This document shows, piece by piece, positions 1 to 8,178 of a DNA stretch of 39,056 bases. Position numbers and translations under genes: made by a program. The number at the start of each line of letters is the position of its first letter. The stretch's first letter is position 1. The notes under the pieces are model-generated. The model had not been told where the DNA came from. It worked only from the letters and a program-made list of their open reading frames with translations, and did no database searches. Location: contig DRKS01000067.1 in the NCBI GenBank assembly GCA_011051655.1, forward strand, positions 1 to 39,056, in the 5' to 3' direction. Source of the DNA: Sedimenticola sp. (GTDB lineage Bacteria; Pseudomonadota; Gammaproteobacteria; Chromatiales; Chromatiaceae).

Positions 1-581
1 GGTTTTTCCTCGCCGGCCACATGCTTTTTCAGAAAGTCCAGGTAGCCGATGATGACGCCGAGCTGGTTGTTGAAGTCGTGGGCGATGCCGCCGGAGAGCT
101 GGCCGATGGCCTCCATCTTCTGGGACCGGCGCAGGGCCTCCTCGGCCCGGGCCTTTTCCCGGATGATATCGATGTGTTCGAAACAGCGCCCCAGAGTAGC
201 CAGCAGGTCCTCGGAATGAAAGGGTTTGCGCAGATAGTCATAGGCGCCCTGCCGCAGCGCCCCCACGGCGGTATCGAGATCGGCGTAGGCGGTCATCATG
301 ATGCACAGGAGCCCCGGGCGCCGGCGCCGCAGACGCGCCATCAGCTCGATGCCGCCACTCCCGCCGAGACGCAGATCCACCAGGGCCACCTCGGCGGGAA
401 AGCGCCTCAGGGCCTCTTCGGCGCCTTCCCCATTTTCGGCATGTTCGACGGCATAGCCCTCCAGCACCAGCAGGTTGGCCAGGCCGGCGCCGAAATCACG
501 ATCGTCATCGACGATGAGAATGCAGCGGCGGCCCCCGCCATGGGGTTTGGCGGCGTCAGGATGGGGCGCTGATCTTTTCAT
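1..581 (-). CDS. Hybrid receiver-histidine kinase, C-terminus cut by window edge
   Basis: The visible 193 residues begin with a response-regulator receiver domain (about 19-135): acidic triad at 25-27, phospho-acceptor Asp69 in VDLRLGG, and conserved Lys119 in LRKPF. A short helical linker follows, then a HisKA dimerisation domain with the H-box [12 protein letters not shown], giving phospho-histidine His168. The frame is open to base 1, so the ATPase domain should lie outside the window. The ATG at 581 overlaps the end of the upstream dual-receiver gene by 26 bases, indicating translational coupling. An N-terminal receiver before the kinase suggests it takes phosphate from, or is inhibited by, an upstream kinase. 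AHDFNNQLG is the H-box type of PAS/hybrid kinases that often lack a dedicated DNA-binding partner. The signal and the output are unknown. Confidence 0.85.
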   Translation of the reverse strand, partial: MKRSAPHPDAAKPHGGGRRCILIVDDDRDFGAGLANLLVLEGYAVEHAENGEGAEEALRRFPAEVALVDLRLGGSGGIELMARLRRRRPGLLCIMMTAYADLDTAVGALRQGAYDYLRKPFHSEDLLATLGRCFEHIDIIREKARAEEALRRSQKMEAIGQLSGGIAHDFNNQLGVIIGYLDFLKKHVAGEEK

Positions 582-1308
582 CCGGGTTTTGCATCAGGCG
601 CCCTATGGCCGATATCAGCGCCTCCGGGGCAAAGGGCTTCACCAGGCACCCGGCAACCGACATCTGTTTAAGTCTGTGAATGACCCCGGCCTCCTCGACG
701 GCATAGCCGGTGACGACCATGGTTGGGGGGCTGCACTGCCTTCGCTTCAGCTCCAGGTATACCTCCAGGCCGCTCATTACCGGCAGCCGCAGGTCCAGGA
801 CCAGGACGTCGACGCCATTGGCCAGGACCCTGTCCACCGCCTCCCGCCCGGTATGCGCCAGCAGCACCCTGTAGCCGGCCTTGGCCAGATACATTTGCAG
901 CGAATGGGCGAATTCCGGGTCGTCGTCCACCACCAGGACCAGCCCGGCGGGCTTGACGGACTCCAGGATATCCAACACCTTGTCCGGGTCCAGGGGTTTG
1001 TCGAGCACCCCCAGGGCGCCGCCATCCACGGCGTCGCGCAACAGTTGCTCGACGCTGAAGGCGGTCATCATCATCACCCGGGCATCGGGCTTGAGCCTGC
1101 GGATCTCGAAGAAGCTCTCCATACCGCTCATGCCGGGAAGCCGCACATCCATGAAGGTGATATCGAAATCCTCCCCCTTGAATATTTCCAGGGCCTCTTC
1201 CCCGCTGGCGGCAAGCACCACCTCATATCCTTCCACCCGCAGCAGCAACGCCAGCCCTGCGGCAAAATCCCAATCGTCATCCACGATAAGCACGCGCAAT
1301 GGTTTCAT
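556..1308 (-). CDS. Dual receiver-domain response regulator without output domain
   Basis: This 250-residue protein is two receiver (CheY-like) domains in tandem and nothing else. REC1 (about 4-118) has the acidic cluster DDD at 10-12, phospho-acceptor Asp54 in [11 protein letters not shown], Thr82 and Lys104. REC2 (about 122-240) has DDD at 128-130, Asp172 in [10 protein letters not shown] and Lys224 in LVKPF. Both look competent for phosphorylation. With no DNA-binding or enzymatic domain, it probably relays or buffers phosphate between the flanking kinases. I chose the ATG at 1308 because it overlaps the stop of the upstream kinase as ATGA and has a strong GGAGGGGAAGG ribosome site; a longer frame extends to 1341 with no better start. 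Function at the family level is confident; pathway role is inference. Confidence 0.9.
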   Translation of the reverse strand: MKPLRVLIVDDDWDFAAGLALLLRVEGYEVVLAASGEEALEIFKGEDFDITFMDVRLPGMSGMESFFEIRRLKPDARVMMMTAFSVEQLLRDAVDGGALGVLDKPLDPDKVLDILESVKPAGLVLVVDDDPEFAHSLQMYLAKAGYRVLLAHTGREAVDRVLANGVDVLVLDLRLPVMSGLEVYLELKRRQCSPPTMVVTGYAVEEAGVIHRLKQMSVAGCLVKPFAPEALISAIGRLMQNPDEKISAPS

Positions 1309-2675
1309 CCCTTCCCCTCCTCTGTATGCAATGGCAACCACAGCCGGACCCGGGTGCCCCGCCCCGGTTCACTGTGGACCTGAACGCCGCCGCCGTGCTG
1401 TTCCATGACCTGCCTGACCACCGGCATGCCCAGACCCACACCGAAGCTCTTGGTGCTGAACAGGGGTTCGAATATCTTTTCCAGATGATCCGCCGCTATG
1501 CCGGCCCCGTTATCGGCAACCAGGATTTCCACCCACTCGCCCGTCACGCGGGTCGCCACGGTCAGCCTTGGACTGAAGGCCTGATTGCCGTTTTCCGCTT
1601 CGGCCACAACGGCGTCACATGCGTTGTCCAACACATTGAGTATAGCCCGCAGCAGGCAGTCACGGTCGCAGGCGAGCTCCGCCCCGGAGTTCAGCTCGCG
1701 GGCCAGCTCGATCCCTGGGGGACATTCGTAGTCATCCAGCGCGCCAGCCAGCCAGGCGTCGATATCCGTGGTCTCCGGCCGGAGCTCCCGGACCCGGGTG
1801 AAATCCAGCAGCTCGGTAATGATGTTGTCGCAGCGGCCGATCCCCCGCTCGGCGATGTCCATGGCGTTTTGCATCATCGGATTGTCGTCACAGGGCAGGC
1901 GGCGGATAACGGCCAGGGCGTTGCGGATGCTCCCCAGGGGATTGCGCAGTTCATGGCTGACGGTGGCCGTGAGCTGGCCGATGGCGGCCAGGCGCTGTTT
2001 GCGCACCAGCTCCTCCTGTGAGGCGCGCAGCTCGGCGGTGCGCTCCCTGACCCGCTGCTCCACCTCGGCCAGCAGACCACGAAGCACCCTGTTATGGGAC
2101 CATTGCAGGTAATAGACGCCTCCCAGCAGGAATGCCATTAGCAGGCCACCCAGGAGCGTCAATTCGCGCACCGCCCGGGAGCCGCCGTCGATATCATGGT
2201 GGATCGGCCCTTCCCCCTCGGCCAGGCGCTCCATGGTGCGGGAAAATGCCGCGGACGTCAGCGCCAGCAGGCGGTGGGCTTCCTGGTCATCCGCAGCGGT
2301 CTGGGGGCCCAGCTTGGTTCCCGCATAATGGGCGAACATGGCCCGCTCGCCCTCGATCCAGGATTCGAATGACTCATCCAGGCGTTCGACCCGCTGCAAC
2401 ACCGCCGGGCTGTATTGCACGGCCTGCTTGAATTGCGCAATCAAATCCTGTCCGCGTTCGATGGCCTCCTCCAGGGATGCCCGGACAGATTCACTATAGC
2501 CCTCGTTCAAGAGCCTGGCTTCAGCGGCGAAGATCCCCAAAAAGGGCCGCCTCACCTCATCGAGGACGGCAATGGCGACCCGGCCGTTATCTCCATTGGC
2601 CATGCGGACGGGGATGTCGCGTATGAAAACCACGGCGAGAAAAACGGCTATCCCCAAAAGGCTCCACAGGGACAT
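1305..2675 (-). CDS. Membrane-bound sensor histidine kinase
   Basis: A 456-residue sensor kinase. A transmembrane helix (about 2-18) is followed by a helical, presumably periplasmic sensor region (about 20-170), a second transmembrane helix (about 173-191) and a coiled-coil linker. HisKA carries the H-box ATVSHELRNPLGS (phospho-His241). The HATPase_c domain has N-box VLDNACDAV, G1 VADNGAGIA, an F-box-like IFEPLFSTK and G2 GVGLGMPVV. It heads a minus-strand operon with the dual-receiver protein and the hybrid kinase. A GTG at 2732 would add 19 residues. I prefer the ATG at 2675 because AGGGGA lies about 8 bases upstream and the first transmembrane segment then starts the protein. The 273 bases upstream to the methyltransferase show no convincing gene; I see no clear promoter. 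Confidence 0.9.
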   Translation of the reverse strand: MSLWSLLGIAVFLAVVFIRDIPVRMANGDNGRVAIAVLDEVRRPFLGIFAAEARLLNEGYSESVRASLEEAIERGQDLIAQFKQAVQYSPAVLQRVERLDESFESWIEGERAMFAHYAGTKLGPQTAADDQEAHRLLALTSAAFSRTMERLAEGEGPIHHDIDGGSRAVRELTLLGGLLMAFLLGGVYYLQWSHNRVLRGLLAEVEQRVRERTAELRASQEELVRKQRLAAIGQLTATVSHELRNPLGSIRNALAVIRRLPCDDNPMMQNAMDIAERGIGRCDNIITELLDFTRVRELRPETTDIDAWLAGALDDYECPPGIELARELNSGAELACDRDCLLRAILNVLDNACDAVVAEAENGNQAFSPRLTVATRVTGEWVEILVADNGAGIAADHLEKIFEPLFSTKSFGVGLGMPVVRQVMEQHGGGVQVHSEPGRGTRVRLWLPLHTEEGKG

Positions 2676-2948
2676 GTTCAGTTTCCCCTGAGGGATTTCC
2701 GGTGTGCTACTCCGCACTGGTTCGCCTTCCACCCACCTGCATAGGCGGCGATAACGTCTGCCGAATCAATGACATCAATCTTTCCTGGATGGTGCGCCCA
2801 CGGATGCCCGGCAATCGATGGACCGGTGCTCCGGCCGAGGCGGTGTTAACGATTGGATAAAGAATGGACCCCCCCATGCAGCTCCCGGAGTCTGCCGGGT
2901 TTGCCAAGACCCTCCGACAAGAATAGCAGGGCCTGTCATGTTGTCAGC

Positions 2949-3548
2949 TCAGCGGCAAGCCGGCGACGCCTTCTCGGCGACCAGCATGGCGCGATCACGC
3001 CAACCCCGGCCGGTATCGCCAAGCCTTCCCTCCTCGCGGTAGGCACGCAGGCGCAGGGGGCGGAAAAGCGCCAGCAGTTCATTATCGCCCAGGCGCATGC
3101 CGGGGCTGGAAGGACCGCTGTCCGAGACGGCATCGCGGGTGAAGGTTTGATAGAACAACAGGCCGCCGGGACGCAGGGCGTCGATGAGAGCGGGCGCGAT
3201 GCCCCGATCCAGGAAATGGCTCACCAGGATCACATCGAAGCTGGCGGGCTCCGGCGGCCGCCGGGTTACGTCCCGCACCGATGCCCGAATGGCCAGGCCT
3301 CTGGCCCCGGCCTCCTCCATGAGCCGGTCTATGGCGACCCGGGAGATATCCCAGGCCTGCACGGCCAGCCCCGCCTCCGCCAGCAGCAGGGCATTGACGC
3401 CGCGTCCGCAGGCGAGATCCAGGGCGTCGCCCCGCGCAGGCAACAGATGAAGGTTTTCCATCAGCACCCTGGCGGGGCTGCCCAGCCCCTCCGCCTGGCG
3501 GTGGCGGCGGTTCCATTTCTTTTCAGGGTCTTGACCGGACTGTTCCAT
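2949..3548 (-). CDS. TehB-like class I SAM-dependent methyltransferase
   Basis: A 199-residue single-domain Rossmann methyltransferase. SAM-binding motif I is LDLACGRGVNALLLAE (about 43-58), followed by the acidic motif II loop AWDISRVAI and the motif IV region FDVILVSHFLDR. A WNRRHR segment near the N-terminus resembles TehB/thiol-methyltransferase-like small enzymes. The substrate cannot be read from sequence. It follows metZ closely and is likely co-transcribed, so it would share the SAM-responsive leader. The ATG at 3548 is used here. A GTG at 3596 overlapping the metZ stop by one base would add 16 residues and would favour translational coupling, so the start is uncertain. No terminator is obvious downstream. 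Confidence 0.8.
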   Translation of the reverse strand: MEQSGQDPEKKWNRRHRQAEGLGSPARVLMENLHLLPARGDALDLACGRGVNALLLAEAGLAVQAWDISRVAIDRLMEEAGARGLAIRASVRDVTRRPPEPASFDVILVSHFLDRGIAPALIDALRPGGLLFYQTFTRDAVSDSGPSSPGMRLGDNELLALFRPLRLRAYREEGRLGDTGRGWRDRAMLVAEKASPACR

Positions 3549-3595
3549 AGGCGGGGTCGGCAAGGGGATTGCCTGGCGGCTATGGAGCCACGCCA

Positions 3596-4783
3596 CTAAA
3601 TATTATCGAATCCGCGCTGCAGATCGGCGCGGATATCATCGATATCCTCCAGGCCCACGGCGATGCGGACCAGGCCCTCGCATATGCCGGACGCCTCTCT
3701 TTGCTCGGGGGTGAGCCGCCCGTGGGTGGTGGTCGCCGGATGGGTTATGGTGCTCTTCACATCCCCCAGATTGGCGGTGATGGAGAGCATCCGGGCGCTG
3801 TCCATCACTTTCCAGGCGGCCTCCCGCCCTCCCTTGACCACAAAGGAGACGATGCCGCCGGGGGCCTTCTGCTGCCTGGCGGCCAGTTCATGCTGGGGAT
3901 GGGATTCCAGCCCCGGGTAGTAGACCCGCTCCACGGCCAGCTGGTCCTCCAGCCACCGGGCCAGTTCAGCGGCATTGCGGGAATGGGCCTGCATGCGTAT
4001 GCCGAGGGTCTCCAGCCCCTTCAGAAACACCCAGGCGTTGAACGGACTCATGCTGGGACCGGCCGAACGCAGCACCCCGAAGACCTCTTCGCCCACCAGC
4101 TTGGCATCGCCCACCACGGCGCCGCCCACGCAGCGCCCCTGGCCGTCCAGGAATTTGGTGGCGGAGTGGATGACCAGGTCCGCCCCCAGGGCGAAGGGCT
4201 GCTGCAACGCCGGGGTGCAGAAGCAGTTGTCCACCACCAGCAGACAGTCATAGGCCCTGGCCATATTGGACAGCATTTCGATATCCACCAGTTCGGTCAG
4301 CGGGTTGGAGGGGGTCTCCACGAACAGCATGCGCGTGTTGGGGCGTATGCCCCGCTCCCAGGCGTCTGTGTCCGTCTGCGGCACGAAGGTGGTGGTGATG
4401 CCGAAGCGGGTCAGATATTTTTCGAACAGCACCGTGGTGGTGCCGAAGATGCTGCGGGATGAGACGATATGGTCCCCCGCCTTCAGCAGGCCCATGCAGG
4501 TGGCGAGGATGGCCGCCATGCCGGAGGATGTCGCCACGCAGGCCTCCGCCCCTTCCATGGCGGCCAGGCGCTGCTCGAAGGCGCGCACGGTGGGATTGGT
4601 AAAACGGGAATAGATATTGCCCGGCTCGTCCCCGGCAAAGCGCGCCGCCGCCTCGGCGGCGCTGCTGAATATGAAACTCGAGGTGGGGAATATGGGCTCG
4701 CTGTGCTCCCCCTCGGGGGTGCGGTGATGCCCTACCCTGATGGCGCGGGTCGACAGGCCCCACTCATCATAATCTTGGCTCAT
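3596..4783 (-). CDS. metZ: O-succinylhomoserine sulfhydrylase
   Basis: A 395-residue PLP enzyme of the Cys/Met metabolism family. MetZ makes homocysteine directly from O-succinylhomoserine and sulfide, bypassing cystathionine. Landmarks are YSRFTNPTV (active-site Tyr/Arg loop), the ATSSGMAAI phosphate-binding segment, VDNCFCTPALQQP with the PLP-contacting Asp, and the PLP lysine Lys210 in HSATKFLDGQG. The C-terminus has the family pattern SLGDVKST-like ANLGDVKSTITHPATTTH. Length matches MetZ. The assignment over MetY or MetB rests on overall resemblance and is strong but not proved. The ATG at 4783 has GGAG eight bases upstream. The leader carries a SAM-II aptamer and an intrinsic terminator, consistent with feedback by methionine-derived SAM. 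Confidence 0.9.
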   Translation of the reverse strand: MSQDYDEWGLSTRAIRVGHHRTPEGEHSEPIFPTSSFIFSSAAEAAARFAGDEPGNIYSRFTNPTVRAFEQRLAAMEGAEACVATSSGMAAILATCMGLLKAGDHIVSSRSIFGTTTVLFEKYLTRFGITTTFVPQTDTDAWERGIRPNTRMLFVETPSNPLTELVDIEMLSNMARAYDCLLVVDNCFCTPALQQPFALGADLVIHSATKFLDGQGRCVGGAVVGDAKLVGEEVFGVLRSAGPSMSPFNAWVFLKGLETLGIRMQAHSRNAAELARWLEDQLAVERVYYPGLESHPQHELAARQQKAPGGIVSFVVKGGREAAWKVMDSARMLSITANLGDVKSTITHPATTTHGRLTPEQREASGICEGLVRIAVGLEDIDDIRADLQRGFDNI

Positions 4784-4837
4784 GCCTTAACTCCAGGTTG
4801 GGTTGAAGGGGTTCGGATCCTCCGCGGCGGCAGGCAT

Positions 4838-4870
4838 AAAAAAACCCGCCCGGCCGCGGCCAAAGCAGGT
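4838..4870 (-). terminator. Intrinsic terminator in the metZ leader
   Basis: On the minus strand, the arm CCUGCUUUGGCC (4869-4858) pairs with GGCCGGGCGGG (4855-4845), with one bulged U and three G-U pairs. Seven U residues (4844-4838) follow directly. It lies between the SAM-II aptamer and the metZ start, so it fits a regulated attenuator. Part of its 5' arm (4866-4859) can instead pair with the aptamer core (see the findings). Confidence 0.8.
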
Positions 4871-4876
4871 GTCTTG

Positions 4877-4932
4877 CCCTCGCTTTAGCGGCATTTCTAT
4901 AGCGCCCGCAATCTGAGACAAATCGGCGCTGA
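4877..4932 (-). ncRNA. SAM-II riboswitch aptamer (metZ leader)
   Basis: The RNA read from 4932 downwards matches the SAM-II (metA motif) layout. A perfect P1 helix is formed by AGCGCC (4930-4925) and GGCGCU (4906-4901). The P1 loop holds the conserved GAUUU and AUUGC. After P1 come an A/U-rich segment ending in AAAUG and the conserved core GCUAAA. The pseudoknot is supported by CUC in the loop (4917-4915) facing GAG (4881-4879) at the 3' side, which replaces the CC/GG pairing I recall from the known marine metagenome aptamer. It lies immediately after a predicted promoter and before metZ, a typical SAM-II target gene. Confidence 0.85.
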
Positions 4933-4938
4933 ACCGAA

Positions 4939-4967
4939 AGACTAGAACCGGCAGGCGGGAATGTCAA
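4939..4967 (-). promoter_or_regulatory. Sigma-70-type promoter of metZ
   Basis: A perfect -35 TTGACA (4967-4962) is separated by exactly 17 bases from TAGTCT (4944-4939) on the minus strand. The predicted transcription start falls at about 4932, the first base of the SAM-II aptamer. The site lies 26 bases beyond the end of the upstream RND pump gene, so metZ has its own transcription unit. Confidence 0.7.
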
Positions 4968-4992
4968 GGACTCACCCCTGCTGCCATGGGCA

Positions 4993-7900
4993 TCATGCCG
5001 GTGGCCGGCTTTCACCACTGTGGCCGACTCCACGCTCCCCGGTTTGGCCCGGGCGGGCCGCATCCCTTGCCGCCACCGACGCTCCTTCCTGATAGGCGCG
5101 CGCCGTCATTCCCAGGTCATCCAGGATGCTGAACAGGGCCGGGACCACCAGCAGCACCAGCAGGGTGGTGGCCAGCAGGCCGAAGATGATGCTGATGGCC
5201 AGGGGGATCAGGATCTGGGCCTGCATGCTTTTTTCCAGCAGCAGGGGAAAGAGGCCGGCGATGGTGGTGATGGAGGTGAGCAGCACGGCGCGGAAGCGGG
5301 CGCGGCTGGCGATTTTGGCGGCCTCGACGGTGGCGTGGCCCTTGGCCACCTGCCGCTTCAGAAATGAGACCAGCAGGATGGAGTCGTTCACCACCACCCC
5401 GGCCAGGGAGGTGAAGCCGATGATGCCGGGCATGGAGAGCGGCGCCCCCATGAGCAGGTGACCCCAGATGACGCCGATGAGGGACAGGGGGATCACGGCC
5501 ATGACCACCAGGGGCTCCCGGTAGCAGCCGAACTGGAAGCTGAGCAGGACGAACACGCCGATGAGGCCCACGGCGAAGCTGCGCAGCATGGAGGCGCCGG
5601 TCTTGGCGGATTGCTTGGATTGTCCCTCGATGCCGGCCCGCACCCCCGGATAACGCTTCAGCAGTTCCGGCAGAAAGACCCGGCGGGTGTGGTTGACGAT
5701 CTCCTGGGCGTTGGCGATGCGGGGGTCCAGGTCGCCGGTGACGGTGACGGTGCGCACCCCGTCCACCCGCTGGATGCGGGAGAATCCCCGGCCGGTCTCG
5801 ACATGCACCAGGGTGCTGAGGGGAATCTGGTCGCCACTGGCGGTGACGATGCGGAAGGTCTCCAGATCGGTCAGGGTGGACTGGTCCTCCCGGGCCAGCC
5901 GGACGTCGATTTCATAGGACTCCCCCTCCACCTGGATCTCGCTGGCGGTGACGCCATAGAAGGCGGCCCGCAACTGGCTGGCGATGGTGGTGGCGTCCAG
6001 CCCCAGGGCCAGGGCCCCCTCGCGCAGGCGCAGGCGCAGCTCCGGCTTGCCGGGCCGCAGGTCATCGGAGAGGTCGAACACGCCCCGGTAGTGGCCCAGC
6101 CACTCCTGCAGCTCCAGCGCGGCCTTTTTCAACTGTTTCAGGCCGGGGCCGTAGAGACGGATCTCCAGGGGGATGCCCCCGGGCCCGATCACCGGCTCCT
6201 TGTAGCTCAGGGCCAGCAGGTCGGGGATATCGCCCACGTTTTCGCGCCAGCGGGCGATGATGTCGTCCAGGTGTCCCCGGCGCTCCTCGGCGGTGACCAG
6301 GTCCGCGGTCACGGTGGCCAGATGGGGGCCGGACTCGCCGGCGTCCTGGTTGACGCTGTAGCGCACCTGGACGTTGCGCACCAGGGGCCGCCCGTCCTTT
6401 TGCAGGGGCGTGAACGCTTTATCCACCGCATCGAGACCGTCGGTGATGCGCCGGACCACCGCCTCGGTGCGCCACAGGGGGGTGCCGGGGGGCAGCAGCA
6501 CCCGCGCCTCGATATTGTCCCCCTCGATGTCAGGAAAGACCTGGAACTTAAGCTTGCCGCTGACCACCACACCGATACTCAGCAGGAACAGGGCGATGAC
6601 GGTCCCCACGAACCAGTAGCGCTGGTGCACGGCGAAATCCACCGCCCGGCCCAGGGTGTTATTGCGGAAGTCATCCAGCAGGCTATCGAAACGCCGGCGG
6701 AAGCGGTTGGTCCTGCCCTCCTGGTGCTTCAGGGAATGGGCCAGGTGGTGGGGCAGGATCATGAAGGCCTCGATCAGGCTCACCACCAGCACCAGGCATA
6801 GCACCATGGGGATGAATTTCAGGACCTTGCCCATGTGGCCGGCGAGAAAGGCCAGGGGGCCGAATACCGCCACCGTGGTCAGGAACGAGGACAGCACCCC
6901 CGGCATCACCTGCCGGGTGCCGTCGATGGCCGCCTGGAAGGCATTCTTGCCCTTGCGCAGGTGGGCGGCGATGTTCTCGGAAATGACAATGGCGTCGTCC
7001 ATCAGCAGGCCGATGGCGATGAGCAGGGCCACCATGGTGATCATGTTGATGGTGAGCCCGAGGATGTTCATGATGAACAGGGCCCCCAGGAAGGACACCG
7101 GCAGCCCCATGGCCACCCAGAAGGCGAAGCGGAACCGGAAGAACAGCCACATGGTGAGGAACACCAGGGTCAGCCCCTGGGCGCCATTGCGCAGCAGCAG
7201 GTTGAGACGGTCCCGCACGATGGAGGAGCGGTCCTGGGTGACGGTGAAGCTCACCGCCGGCGGTGCCCGCGCCCGCTCGGCCTCCAGGAACGCCCGCACC
7301 GCCTGCATCACCACCAGGGTGTCCTGCTGCTTGGTCTTGACCACCTGGAGCACCGCCGCCCGGCGGCCGTTGAACAGGGTCTTCTCCTCGTCCCGCTCGA
7401 AGCGGTCGCTGATCCGGGCGATGTCGCCCAGGCGGATCTCGGCCCCGGTGGCGGCACCGACGACGATCAGCTCCGCCAGCTCCGCCGGGGTGCGCCGCTG
7501 GTCGGCGAAGCGCAGCAGCAGCTCCCGTTCGCGGGTCTCCAGGGTTCCGGCGGGCAGGTCGATGCCCTGGCGCCGCACCGCATCCGCCACGTCGGACATG
7601 CTGACGCCATAGCCGCGCATGGCCGCGGCGGAGACCTCGATGCGCAACTGGTGGTCGGAAAAGCCGAGGACGTTGACCCGGGAGATCTCCGGCACCCGCT
7701 GCATGCGTTCTTTGATCTGCTCCGCGTAGGCCTTGAGGTCGCTCACCGGCATGGGGCCGGTGACCGCCACTGCCACCACCTTGTCGGTGCGGCCCAGCTC
7801 CTTGACCACAGGCGGCTCCACCTCCTCCGGAAAGTCGTCGATGGCCTCGATCTCGCTCTTGACATCATCCATGAAGCGGGCCATGTCGCCGTCCTCGATC

Positions 7901-8178
7901 ATCTCCACCACGGCCCTGCCCAGCCCTTCGCGGGCCACGCAGACGATCTCTTCGATCTCGCTGATGCTCTCCAGGGCGTCCTCCACCCGCTGGCAGACGA
8001 CCTCCTCCACGTCCCCGGCGCTGGCCCCCGGATAGAGGATGCGGATCTCCAGCTTCTCCGGGGCGAAATCCGGAAAGGTCTCCCGCTGCAGGCCCGGCAG
8101 GGCCCCCAGGCCGACAAGGGCCAGCAAGGCCATCAGCAGGTTCCCCGCCGTGGGATGACGGACGAAAAAGGCGATCAT
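4993..8178 (-). CDS. RND-family efflux pump, inner-membrane permease
   Basis: A 1061-residue resistance-nodulation-division transporter, the proton-driven inner-membrane part of a tripartite efflux pump. It starts with MIAFFVRHPTAGNLLM (TM1), then a large periplasmic porter domain (about 35-330). The central membrane block includes GLLMDDAIVISEN, the TM4 Asp-Asp pair used for proton translocation, and PVSFLGALFIM. A second porter domain and a C-terminal membrane block (PLSLIGVIWGH, SLAGVVVNDSILLV) follow. Length is normal for the drug-efflux (HAE) branch. It overlaps the adaptor gene by four bases. There is no TolC-like outer-membrane gene in the window, so the channel must be encoded elsewhere. 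Substrate unknown; CusA-type heavy-metal residues were not recognised. Confidence 0.92.
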   Translation of the reverse strand: MIAFFVRHPTAGNLLMALLALVGLGALPGLQRETFPDFAPEKLEIRILYPGASAGDVEEVVCQRVEDALESISEIEEIVCVAREGLGRAVVEMIEDGDMARFMDDVKSEIEAIDDFPEEVEPPVVKELGRTDKVVAVAVTGPMPVSDLKAYAEQIKERMQRVPEISRVNVLGFSDHQLRIEVSAAAMRGYGVSMSDVADAVRRQGIDLPAGTLETRERELLLRFADQRRTPAELAELIVVGAATGAEIRLGDIARISDRFERDEEKTLFNGRRAAVLQVVKTKQQDTLVVMQAVRAFLEAERARAPPAVSFTVTQDRSSIVRDRLNLLLRNGAQGLTLVFLTMWLFFRFRFAFWVAMGLPVSFLGALFIMNILGLTINMITMVALLIAIGLLMDDAIVISENIAAHLRKGKNAFQAAIDGTRQVMPGVLSSFLTTVAVFGPLAFLAGHMGKVLKFIPMVLCLVLVVSLIEAFMILPHHLAHSLKHQEGRTNRFRRRFDSLLDDFRNNTLGRAVDFAVHQRYWFVGTVIALFLLSIGVVVSGKLKFQVFPDIEGDNIEARVLLPPGTPLWRTEAVVRRITDGLDAVDKAFTPLQKDGRPLVRNVQVRYSVNQDAGESGPHLATVTADLVTAEERRGHLDDIIARWRENVGDIPDLLALSYKEPVIGPGGIPLEIRLYGPGLKQLKKAALELQEWLGHYRGVFDLSDDLRPGKPELRLRLREGALALGLDATTIASQLRAAFYGVTASEIQVEGESYEIDVRLAREDQSTLTDLETFRIVTASGDQIPLSTLVHVETGRGFSRIQRVDGVRTVTVTGDLDPRIANAQEIVNHTRRVFLPELLKRYPGVRAGIEGQSKQSAKTGASMLRSFAVGLIGVFVLLSFQFGCYREPLVVMAVIPLSLIGVIWGHLLMGAPLSMPGIIGFTSLAGVVVNDSILLVSFLKRQVAKGHATVEAAKIASRARFRAVLLTSITTIAGLFPLLLEKSMQAQILIPLAISIIFGLLATTLLVLLVVPALFSILDDLGMTARAYQEGASVAARDAARPGQTGERGVGHSGESRPPA

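Noticed and set aside
2707-2907. 66-codon minus-strand frame upstream of the sensor kinase
   Set aside because: No ribosome site and no recognisable domain, and it runs into the kinase leader; treated as non-coding.
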